Assembly: GCA_947311455.1 (NCBI GenBank)
Contig: CAMZKY010000209.1
Span: forward strand, 1-12,055
Length of the DNA: 12,055 nt
Direction: 5' to 3'
Source of the DNA: an uncultured Marinosulfonomonas sp.
GTDB lineage: Bacteria; Pseudomonadota; Alphaproteobacteria; Rhodobacterales; Rhodobacteraceae
Shown one piece after another: positions 1 through 6,119 of this stretch (the stretch's first letter is position 1; every line of letters begins with the position of its first letter). A program made the translations under genes and the position numbers. The notes beneath the pieces are model-generated. The model did no database searches. It was not told the DNA's origin and saw only the letters and a list, made by a program, of their open reading frames with translations.

Positions 1-812
1 CACCGCCGATCCTGTGGGCCATCGGGGATATATCCCTGTTGAAACGTCCAATGATTGCCCTTGTCGGTGCGCGCAACGCCTCATCGCTGGGCACCCGCAT
101 GGCCAGTGCTTTGGCCAAGGGGCTGGGCGAAAACGGGTGCGTGATTGTTTCCGGTTTGGCGCGAGGCATTGATACCGCTGCCCATATCGCCGCGCTGGAT
201 CAAGGCACGATTGCCGTGCAAGCCGGTGGCGTGGATGTGATTTACCCCAAAGAAAACAGTGCCTTAACCCATGATATCGGCAAACAGGGCCTGCGCCTGT
301 CCGAAACCCCCATGGGCACCACACCGCAAGCGCGCCATTTCCCGCGCCGCAACCGGATCATTTCAGGCCTGTCGCAAGCGGTTGTCGTGGTTGAGGCCGC
401 GGCGCGCTCTGGCAGCCTGATTACTGCCAAGAACGCGTTGGATCAGGGGCGCGATGTATTCGCCGTGCCCGGCCACCCGTTTGACGCGCGCGCCTCTGGC
501 TGCAACATGCTGATCCGCGATGGTGCAACCCTTGTGCGCAGCGCCAAAGATGTGATCGAGGCCACAGCCAACCCACCCCCGCCAGAACCCCGTCTCCTCC
601 TTCCAGAGCCAGCCTCGCAACGCAGCCTTGCCGACACGAGCAAACTGCACCAACAGATACTGTCGCGCCTTGGCCCCAGCCCCGTGGCCGAGGATCAACT
701 GATCCGCGATCTCGATTTGGCGCCGCAGCACGTAACGCCAACCCTGTTAAATCTGGAACTGGATGGTAAGATCACCCGCGTCGCAGGGGGGCTGGTTTCG
801 CTTGCCAATTAG
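1..812 (+). CDS. dprA: DNA processing protein DprA, 5'-truncated by window edge
   Basis: DprA (Smf) binds incoming single-stranded DNA and loads RecA during natural transformation, in the cytoplasm. The frame is open from base 3, so the gene starts outside the window; roughly the first 100 residues (the usual N-terminal helical domain) are missing. The TTG at 39 is internal, because the codons before it already read as DprA sequence (PPILWAIGDISLL). Visible family marks are the Rossmann-fold start ALVGARNAS, the motif SGLARGIDTAAH, IYPKENSAL, FPRRNRIISGLS, and EAAARSGSLITAKNAL followed by VFAVPGHPFD. The last 60 or so residues fit the C-terminal winged helix (SPVAEDQLIRDLDL, ending in VAGGLVSLAN). 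A Pro-rich linker joins the two domains. The stop is TAG at 810-812. topA follows on the same strand after 178 bp, a common neighbour in Rhodobacterales. Family assignment is firm. Confidence 0.95.
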   Translation, partial: PPILWAIGDISLLKRPMIALVGARNASSLGTRMASALAKGLGENGCVIVSGLARGIDTAAHIAALDQGTIAVQAGGVDVIYPKENSALTHDIGKQGLRLSETPMGTTPQARHFPRRNRIISGLSQAVVVVEAAARSGSLITAKNALDQGRDVFAVPGHPFDARASGCNMLIRDGATLVRSAKDVIEATANPPPPEPRLLLPEPASQRSLADTSKLHQQILSRLGPSPVAEDQLIRDLDLAPQHVTPTLLNLELDGKITRVAGGLVSLAN

Positions 813-860
813 CGTGGCGGCTTATTGCTCCCTCATTCGGTCGCGCTTCGCCTGTGATGC

Positions 861-874
861 GGCCCGTAAGGGCC
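861..874 (+). terminator. GC hairpin with GTAA loop downstream of dprA
   Basis: A perfect 5-bp stem GGCCC/GGGCC is capped by GTAA, which in the dprA transcript is a GNRA-type tetraloop. A T-rich stretch (about 893-904) begins some 18 bases after the stem rather than immediately, so this is not a textbook intrinsic terminator. It may be a weak terminator or an mRNA 3'-end stabilising hairpin for dprA. Confidence 0.3.
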
Positions 875-906
875 AAAGAACGCGCCAAAACTCTTTTATT
901 TTATAC

Positions 907-929
907 GCTGTTATCAACAGCCATTGACA
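907..929 (+). promoter_or_regulatory. Inverted repeat and TTGACA hexamer upstream of topA
   Basis: GCTGTT (907-912) and AACAGC (916-921) form a perfect 6-bp inverted repeat around ATC. Two bases later comes TTGACA (924-929), a perfect -35 hexamer. No good -10 hexamer lies at the usual 16-18 bp spacing (only T-rich sequence near 946-952), so the promoter call is weak. The repeat contains TTATCAACA, which matches the DnaA box TTATCCACA at 8 of 9 positions. Possible roles are an operator for the topA promoter or a chance match. Confidence 0.3.
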
Positions 930-990
930 TTCCGGCAATTCACCCTTCTTTTGCGCCGCCATTAGACCTGTATATTTCGTGAGGAAATCC

Positions 991-3618
991 ATGCCTGTTG
1001 TTGTCGTAGAATCTCCGGCCAAAGCCAAGACCATTAACAAATATCTAGGTGATAATTACACTGTTTTAGCCTCATACGGCCACGTGCGCGATCTGCCGCC
1101 AAAGAACGGCTCTGTCGACACCGACAATGATTTCGAGATGTTATGGGAAATCGGATATGATTCCCGCAAGCACGTCAAAGCCATCGCCGACGCCCTGAAA
1201 GACGACAACGAACTGATCCTCGCAACTGACCCTGATAGAGAGGGAGAGGCGATTTCGTGGCACTTGGAAGAGGCGCTGCGCAAACGCAAAGTGATCAAAA
1301 AATCCACGCCGGTTTCACGTGTGGTATTCAACGCCATCACCAAATCTGCCGTTACTGAGGCGATGAAAAATCCGCGTCAGGTGGATATGCCGTTGGTGAA
1401 CGCCTATCTGGCCCGCCGCGCGCTGGATTATCTGGTGGGCTTTAATCTGTCGCCTGTGCTGTGGCGCAAGCTGCCGGGGGCAAAATCGGCAGGGCGTGTG
1501 CAATCGGTTTGCCTGCGTTTGATCGTTGAGCGTGAAATGGAGATCGAGGCCTTTGACGCCCGCGAATACTGGTCTGTCAAAGCCATGTTGAAAACCCCGC
1601 GCGGGCAAAATTTCGAGGCGCGTCTTACCGTGCTTGGTGGCCAAAAGCTTGATAAATTCAGCCTTGCAAACGAAGCCGCAGCGGGCCTTGCTGTTCAAGC
1701 GGTAAACAGCCGCGATCTAAGTATTATTTCGGTTGAGGCCAAGCCCGCCAACCGTAATCCATCCGCCCCGTTCATGACATCAACCTTACAACAAGAAGCC
1801 AGCCGCAAATTTGGCTTTGGCGCACGCCAAACCATGAGCACTGCGCAGCGTTTGTATGAGGCCGGATACATCACCTATATGCGGACAGACGGCATTGATA
1901 TGGCCCCCGAAGCCATCACCGCAGCCCGCGAAGAATTAGCCAGCCGTTACGGCAAAGAATATGTGCCAAGCAGCCCGCGCGTTTACAAAAACAAAGCCAA
2001 AAACGCCCAAGAGGCCCACGAATGTATCCGCCCCACCGATATGTCGGTTGATGCGGCGTCCTTGGCCCGTCTTGAGGCGGATCAACGCAAGCTTTATGAT
2101 CTGATCTGGAAGCGCACATTGGCCAGCCAAATGTCGGGCGCCGTGTTAGAGCGCACCACTGTTGATGTGGGCAGTGATGATGGCCAGGTTGTGCTGCGTG
2201 CCACGGGGCAAGTGGTGAAATTTGATGGTTTTATGCGGGTCTATGAAGAAGGCCGCGATGATGCGGTGATTGATGATGACGACAAGCGTTTGCCACAGGT
2301 TGCCCAAGGTGAGGCAACGGCAAAAGAAAGCGTCACACCGGATCAGCATTTCACCCAACCGCCCCCCCGTTTTACCGAAGCAACTTTGGTTAAACGCATG
2401 GAAGAGCTGGGCATTGGCCGCCCGTCAACCTATGCGTCGGTGATCACCACCATTCAGGATCGCGATTACGTTCGCAAAGATAAAAACCGCCTGTTCCCCG
2501 AGGATAAAGGCCGCATTGTTACGATCTTTTTGCTGAATTATTTCCGCAAATACGTGGGCTATGAATTTACTGCAAATCTGGAAGAAGAGCTGGATACCGT
2601 TTCTGCCGGGGATTTGGATTACAAAGATGTTCTGGGCCGCTTTTGGAACGATTTTTCTGCGTCAATCGCCGAAACAAGTGAGTTGCGCATTTCCGAAGTG
2701 CTGGATGTGCTTGATGATGTTCTGGCACCCACACTTTACCCCCCCCGCGAAGACGGCAAAGACCCGCGTGCCTGCCCTTTGTGTGGCGACGGTAAACTGC
2801 ATTTGAAATCGTCGAAATCCGGTGGTTTTGTCGGCTGTGGCAATTACCCTGAATGCCGTTACACCCGCCCCATCGGTGGCGAAAACGACGCCAATGCCGA
2901 CCGCGTGTTGGGCGAAGACAATGGCGATGAAATCTCGCTACGCTCTGGCCGGTTCGGCCCTTATGTGCAACGCGGCGAGCCAACAGAAGACGTGAAAAAA
3001 CCACCGCGTGCCAGTATTCCGCGGGGCTGGAAAGTCGAAGACATTACGCTTGAAAAAGCCGTGACGCTGCTAAGCCTGCCACGCTTTGTCGGGGATCATC
3101 CCGAGGGCGGTAAAATCCACACAAATATTGGGCGCTACGGCCCCTATGTGATGCACACAACTGTTGATGACGCGGGCAAAGAAAGCAAGCTTTACGCCAA
3201 TATTCCCGATGTCGAAGAAGTGTTTACTATCGGCATGAACCGCGCCGTCGAAGTGATTGCCGAGAAGAAAGCCAAAGGCCCGGGCCGTGGTCGAACAGCG
3301 GCCAAACCTTTGAAGGAATTGGGCGAACACCCTGATGAGGGCGGGCCGGTTAACGTGATGGACGGACGCTATGGCCCTTATGTGAAATGGGGCAAAGTGA
3401 ATGCGACCATTCCCAAAGAAACCGAACCCGCCGACGTTACGATGGATCAGGCCGTTCAGCTGATTGCCGAGCGCCAAGCCAAAGCAGGCGCGCGCAAAAA
3501 GAAACCGGCCGCCAAGAAAAAGGCCGCACCAAAGAAAAAAGCTGCTCCCAAAAAGAAGCCCGCAGCGAAAAAGAAACCGGCCGCCAAGAAAAAACCGGCC
3601 GCGAAAAAGGCCGAATAA
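991..3618 (+). CDS. topA: DNA topoisomerase I (type IA)
   Basis: TopA relaxes negative supercoils by cutting and passing single strands. The start is taken as ATG 991, because GAGGA (981-985) sits 5 bases before it; an in-frame GTG at 979 lies upstream of that ribosome site. The product is 875 residues, normal for alphaproteobacteria. The Toprim domain comes first, with Glu-7 in VVESPAKAKTI and the acidic triad in ATDPDREGE (Asp-80, Asp-82, Glu-84). The active-site tyrosine is Tyr-296 in YITYMRTD, with Arg-298 beside it. One C4 zinc finger is visible (Cys-595, Cys-598, Cys-616, Cys-622). Three GR(F/Y)GPYV repeats follow at about residues 653, 714 and 792, typical of Toprim C-terminal repeats. 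The last 45 residues (from about 831) are a Lys/Ala/Pro-rich basic tail that probably binds DNA. The stop is TAA at 3616-3618. Identification is certain. Confidence 0.99.
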   Translation: MPVVVVESPAKAKTINKYLGDNYTVLASYGHVRDLPPKNGSVDTDNDFEMLWEIGYDSRKHVKAIADALKDDNELILATDPDREGEAISWHLEEALRKRKVIKKSTPVSRVVFNAITKSAVTEAMKNPRQVDMPLVNAYLARRALDYLVGFNLSPVLWRKLPGAKSAGRVQSVCLRLIVEREMEIEAFDAREYWSVKAMLKTPRGQNFEARLTVLGGQKLDKFSLANEAAAGLAVQAVNSRDLSIISVEAKPANRNPSAPFMTSTLQQEASRKFGFGARQTMSTAQRLYEAGYITYMRTDGIDMAPEAITAAREELASRYGKEYVPSSPRVYKNKAKNAQEAHECIRPTDMSVDAASLARLEADQRKLYDLIWKRTLASQMSGAVLERTTVDVGSDDGQVVLRATGQVVKFDGFMRVYEEGRDDAVIDDDDKRLPQVAQGEATAKESVTPDQHFTQPPPRFTEATLVKRMEELGIGRPSTYASVITTIQDRDYVRKDKNRLFPEDKGRIVTIFLLNYFRKYVGYEFTANLEEELDTVSAGDLDYKDVLGRFWNDFSASIAETSELRISEVLDVLDDVLAPTLYPPREDGKDPRACPLCGDGKLHLKSSKSGGFVGCGNYPECRYTRPIGGENDANADRVLGEDNGDEISLRSGRFGPYVQRGEPTEDVKKPPRASIPRGWKVEDITLEKAVTLLSLPRFVGDHPEGGKIHTNIGRYGPYVMHTTVDDAGKESKLYANIPDVEEVFTIGMNRAVEVIAEKKAKGPGRGRTAAKPLKELGEHPDEGGPVNVMDGRYGPYVKWGKVNATIPKETEPADVTMDQAVQLIAERQAKAGARKKKPAAKKKAAPKKKAAPKKKPAAKKKPAAKKKPAAKKAE
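3496..3615 (+). repeat. Low-complexity Lys/Ala/Pro tail repeats inside topA
   Basis: The 3' end of topA is built from iterated short units encoding KKPAA, KKKAAP and similar. A 26-bp stretch is repeated exactly at 3496-3521 and 3568-3593, 72 bp (24 codons) apart and in frame. The coded tail resembles eukaryotic H1 or bacterial HU-like basic tails. Copy number of such units can change by slippage, so length may differ between strains. Confidence 0.8.
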
Positions 3619-3640
3619 TACGCTGCAGCGCGGCAATTCA

Positions 3641-3668
3641 TTGACAATGATACGATTCCCCCTAAGTT
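3641..3668 (+). promoter_or_regulatory. Candidate promoter of the scoAB-thioesterase operon
   Basis: TTGACA (3641-3646) is a perfect -35 hexamer. A weak -10 candidate TAAGTT (3663-3668) follows after 16 bases and overlaps the left arm of the inverted repeat at 3660-3690. A GANTC site (GATTC, 3654-3658), the target of CcrM methylase in alphaproteobacteria, lies in the spacer. The position, between the topA stop and scoA, fits a promoter, but the -10 match is poor. Confidence 0.4.
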
Positions 3669-3690
3669 GCCTACAACAGATGACTTAGGG
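3660..3690 (+). promoter_or_regulatory. 8-bp perfect inverted repeat in the scoA leader (operator or RNA hairpin)
   Basis: CCCTAAGT (3660-3667) and ACTTAGGG (3683-3690) are exact reverse complements separated by 15 bases. The right arm merges into the ribosome binding site AGGGAGAG (3687-3694), 4 bases before the ATG at 3699. In RNA the stem would hide part of that site. In DNA the 31-bp palindrome overlaps the candidate -10 and would suit a dimeric repressor. Which role applies cannot be told from sequence alone. Confidence 0.5.
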
Positions 3691-3698
3691 AGAGATTG

Positions 3699-4394
3699 AT
3701 GAAAAAGATTTTCGGCTCGGCCACCGAGGCACTGGATGGATTGCTGCATGACGGCATGTTCATCGCAGCAGGCGGTTTTGGACTTTGCGGCATTCCGGAA
3801 TTGCTGCTGGACGCCATCAAAGACGCAGGCACCAAAGACCTGACATTTGCGTCAAATAACGCAGGCGTTGATGATTTTGGCATCGGTATTTTGCTGCAAA
3901 CCAAGCAGGTGAAAAAGATGCTGTCGTCCTATGTTGGCGAAAACGCTGAATTCATGCGTCAGTATCTATCGGGCGAGTTGGAGCTTGAGTTTAACCCTCA
4001 AGGCACATTGGCCGAACGTATGCGCGCCGGTGGTGCCGGTATCCCCGGGTTTTACACCAAAACCGGCGTTGGCACGGTGATTGCCGAGGGCAAAGAGGTA
4101 AAAGAATTCAACGGTCAGGATTACATTCTGGAAGAAGGTATTTTTGCCGATCTCTCGATCATCAAAGCATGGAAAGCCGACGAAACCGGCAATCTGATGT
4201 TCCGGAAAACCGCGCGCAATTTCAACGTGCCTGCTGCCAAATGTGGCAAGGTCTGCGTGGTTGAGGTAGAGGAAATTGTGCCAACAGGCAGTCTTAATCC
4301 TGACGCTATTCACCTGCCGGGAATTTACGTCAATCGCATTATTCAGGGTGATCACGAAAAACGTATCGAACAACGCACCGTAAGAGAGGGCTAG
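3699..4394 (+). CDS. scoA: 3-oxoacid CoA-transferase subunit A
   Basis: This is the alpha subunit of a family I CoA-transferase that moves CoA from an acyl-CoA (often succinyl-CoA) to a 3-oxoacid such as acetoacetate, allowing ketone-body or storage-polymer products to enter central metabolism. The product of 231 residues matches ScoA/AtoD/PcaI length. The diagnostic motif GGFGLCGIPE lies at residues 25-34, followed by TFASNNAGVDDFGIGILL and the conserved GFYTKTGVGT. ATG 3699 is chosen as start because it follows the strong site AGGGAGAG; a TTG directly before it (3696) is less likely. The stop TAG is 3 bases before the scoB ATG, so the two subunits are made together. Substrate is not decided by sequence: acetoacetate is most likely, 3-oxoadipate or another 3-oxoacid is possible. 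Confidence 0.93.
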   Translation: MKKIFGSATEALDGLLHDGMFIAAGGFGLCGIPELLLDAIKDAGTKDLTFASNNAGVDDFGIGILLQTKQVKKMLSSYVGENAEFMRQYLSGELELEFNPQGTLAERMRAGGAGIPGFYTKTGVGTVIAEGKEVKEFNGQDYILEEGIFADLSIIKAWKADETGNLMFRKTARNFNVPAAKCGKVCVVEVEEIVPTGSLNPDAIHLPGIYVNRIIQGDHEKRIEQRTVREG

Positions 4395-4397
4395 ACC

Positions 4398-5024
4398 ATG
4401 TGGGATCGTAATCAAATGGCCGCACGCGCTGCGCAAGAACTGCAAGATGGCTGGTATGTAAACCTTGGTATCGGTATTCCGACGCTGGTGTCGAATTACA
4501 TTCCCGACGGGATCGAAGTAACGCTGCAATCGGAAAACGGGATGCTGGGGATGGGGCCGTTTCCGACTGAGGATGAAATCGATGCCGATCTGATCAATGC
4601 GGGCAAACAAACCATCACCGAACTGCCGCAAACCGCCTATTTCGACAGTTCCGAAAGCTTTGCGATGATCCGTGGCGGCAAAATTGCCATGGCGATTCTG
4701 GGCGCGATGGAAGTGGCCGAAAACGGTGATCTGGCCAACTGGATGATCCCCGGCAAGCTGGTTAAGGGCATGGGCGGCGCGATGGATCTGGTGGCGGGTG
4801 TGGGCCGCGTGGTGGTGATTATGGATCACGCCAACAAACGCGGCGAAAGCAAACTGTTAAAAGAATGCACCTTGCCCTTAACGGGTAAAAACGTGGTGGA
4901 TCGGATCATCACCAATCTGGGTGTGTTTGATGTGGTTGAGGGCGGCTTGAAAATCGCTGAAATGGCGCCCGGTGTAACCCGTGCCGATATTGATGCGGTA
5001 ACCGAGGCCAAGATCATCGCATGA
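4398..5024 (+). CDS. scoB: 3-oxoacid CoA-transferase subunit B
   Basis: This is the beta, catalytic subunit partnering ScoA. The product has 208 residues, the family norm. The glycine-rich motif LGIGIPTLV lies at residues 23-31, and the active-site glutamate is Glu-46 in SENGMLGMGPFP; this residue forms the glutamyl-CoA thioester in family I transferases. Downstream the conserved stretch NWMIPGKLVKGMGGAMDL is intact. The start follows GAGAGGG (4384-4390) by 7 bases, which lies within the end of scoA. The TGA stop overlaps the ATG of the thioesterase gene by 4 bases (ATGA), so all three genes form one operon. I see no damage. The same substrate uncertainty applies as for subunit A. Confidence 0.94.
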   Translation: MWDRNQMAARAAQELQDGWYVNLGIGIPTLVSNYIPDGIEVTLQSENGMLGMGPFPTEDEIDADLINAGKQTITELPQTAYFDSSESFAMIRGGKIAMAILGAMEVAENGDLANWMIPGKLVKGMGGAMDLVAGVGRVVVIMDHANKRGESKLLKECTLPLTGKNVVDRIITNLGVFDVVEGGLKIAEMAPGVTRADIDAVTEAKIIA

Positions 5025-5404
5025 TTCAAACCAAACCCGAGGGTAATTTAACGATTCAAACTGTCCCGTTCCCTGCCGACACCAATAGCGGCGGGGATAT
5101 TTTCGGTGGTTGGGTGATGAGCCAGATGGATGTGTCTGCCGGCATTGCGGCAGGCGAGCGCGCCAAGGGCCGTGTTGCCACTGTGGCCGTTGAATCGATG
5201 CGCTTTCATGCGCCTGTTTTGGTGGGCGATCTGTTTTCGGTTTACACCAGCATCAAACGCACGGGCACCACATCGGTGACGATCCACGTCGAAGCCTGGG
5301 TGCGCCGCCATAGCAACAGCACTCCAACCATGGTGACAGAGGGGGATTTTACCTTTGTGGCGATCGAAAGCTCGGGTGTTAAGCGGAAATTACCCGACGT
5401 TTAG
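5021..5404 (+). CDS. yciA: YciA-type acyl-CoA thioesterase (hot-dog fold)
   Basis: This enzyme hydrolyses acyl-CoA to free acid and CoA in the cytoplasm; YciA relatives act on a broad range of short to long acyl-CoAs. The 127-residue product aligns by eye with E. coli YciA almost from end to end: PADTNSGGDIFGGWVMSQMD (residues 18-37), then GRVATVAVESMRFHAPVLVGD, then GTTSVTIHVEAWVRR. Asn-22 and Asp-37 sit in the signature where the active-site residues of the family lie. Its ATG overlaps the scoB stop (ATGA), implying translational coupling. Coupled to a CoA-transferase, it could release CoA when acyl-CoAs pile up or discard a transferase product; that role is inference. The gene ends convergently to the - strand DUF2161 gene, 46 bp away. 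Confidence 0.92.
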   Translation: MIQTKPEGNLTIQTVPFPADTNSGGDIFGGWVMSQMDVSAGIAAGERAKGRVATVAVESMRFHAPVLVGDLFSVYTSIKRTGTTSVTIHVEAWVRRHSNSTPTMVTEGDFTFVAIESSGVKRKLPDV

Positions 5405-5421
5405 AAAGTGGGTTACCCCAC
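5405..5421 (-). terminator. Short hairpin terminator after the DUF2161 gene
   Basis: Read on the - strand, GTGGG-GTAA-CCCAC (5421 to 5408) is a 5-bp stem with a GNRA-type loop, followed at once by TTT and CTAA. It lies in the 46-bp gap between convergent genes. The stem also exists on the + strand, but without a T-tract, so termination is better supported for the - strand genes. The stem is short, hence modest confidence. Confidence 0.4.
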
Positions 5422-5450
5422 CAAACGCGCGCAATATTGGCCAAAAAACA

Positions 5451-6119
5451 TTAGCAATCGGATTGCGCCCATCCATAGGTGTTCAAGCCCTTAGCGCCTT
5501 TGGGGGTTAGCATGTAGATGCCGGTTTCGACCCGTTCAAACCATCCATAATAATCGGCTGACATGATTGTGGTGGCTTTTGGCACATCAACAGCTTTGGC
5601 CACGATTGCGCCTTTGGTCGGGCCATGCTCGGCCAAATATGCAGCAACTTTCAAGGCATCCTGACGATAAGAGGTCACAATCCCGACACGCGTTGCGCCA
5701 CCCGTGTTTGGATCACCAACACGGCGGGAAAACTCACGCAGCAGGCGGGTTTTTCGCTGTTTCACTTTGCGCGGGCGATAGGGGGCCGGATCGCACAGCA
5801 CTTCGACATATCCGTCGCGCAGGCGCACAGTTACCAAACCAAGCCCAAGGCGGCGGCAAAGCGCGGTGTTTTCTTTCATGCCTTTCAGGCCATGGGGAAC
5901 GGCCAGATAAACCGTGTCTGTCACAGATTGGCGTGCGATACCCTGATGAACCAAAGCTAAGGAAAACCCCAGCTTTAGTTCAATCAATACCGGATCCTCG
6001 CTGCCCCGAATGGCCATCACATCGACAGCGCCGATTTCGCCTTTCACCTCATAGCCCTGGCCTTCTAGATAGGATTTTATTGGCTGATAAAGGTCGGTTT
6101 CGCGGGGCTTGATTTTCAT
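5451..6119 (-). CDS. DUF2161 family PD-(D/E)XK-like protein
   Basis: The product has 222 residues and resembles the DUF2161 family, uncharacterised proteins with a nuclease-like N-terminal domain. The pattern is Asp-33 in GAVDVMAI, then Glu-47 and Lys-49 in VLIELKLGFS, matching the D...ExK core of PD-(D/E)XK enzymes; HQGIARQ follows, where a helix of that fold often carries a Gln. The middle is basic (YRPRKVKQRKTRLLREFSRR). The last 65 residues look like a winged helix (GPTKGAIVAKAVDVPKATTI, then WFERVETGIYMLTPKG), which may bind DNA. Its ATG overlaps the ligase stop (ATGA), so it is co-translated with an acyl-CoA ligase, an odd partnership. Real substrate and function are unknown; nuclease activity is inferred from the motif only. 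Confidence 0.85.
   Translation of the reverse strand: MKIKPRETDLYQPIKSYLEGQGYEVKGEIGAVDVMAIRGSEDPVLIELKLGFSLALVHQGIARQSVTDTVYLAVPHGLKGMKENTALCRRLGLGLVTVRLRDGYVEVLCDPAPYRPRKVKQRKTRLLREFSRRVGDPNTGGATRVGIVTSYRQDALKVAAYLAEHGPTKGAIVAKAVDVPKATTIMSADYYGWFERVETGIYMLTPKGAKGLNTYGWAQSDC

Noticed and set aside
822..1040. 72-codon - strand frame over the dprA-topA gap
   Set aside because: It starts inside topA, has no ribosome site and overlaps the topA control region; no recognisable family.
3621..3630. CGCTGCAGCG palindrome just after the topA stop
   Set aside because: It has no loop as RNA and no T-tract, so it does not make a terminator; a 10-bp palindrome may be chance.
3070..3636. 188-codon open frame on the - strand opposite the end of topA
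   Set aside because: Its Phe/Gly/Leu-rich repeats are the mirror image of the Lys/Ala/Pro tail of topA; no independent support.
3966..4829. 287-codon open frame on the - strand opposite scoA and scoB
   Set aside because: It spans two well-supported genes in the opposite strand, has a His-rich composition typical of antisense frames in this codon usage, no ribosome site and no recognisable domain.
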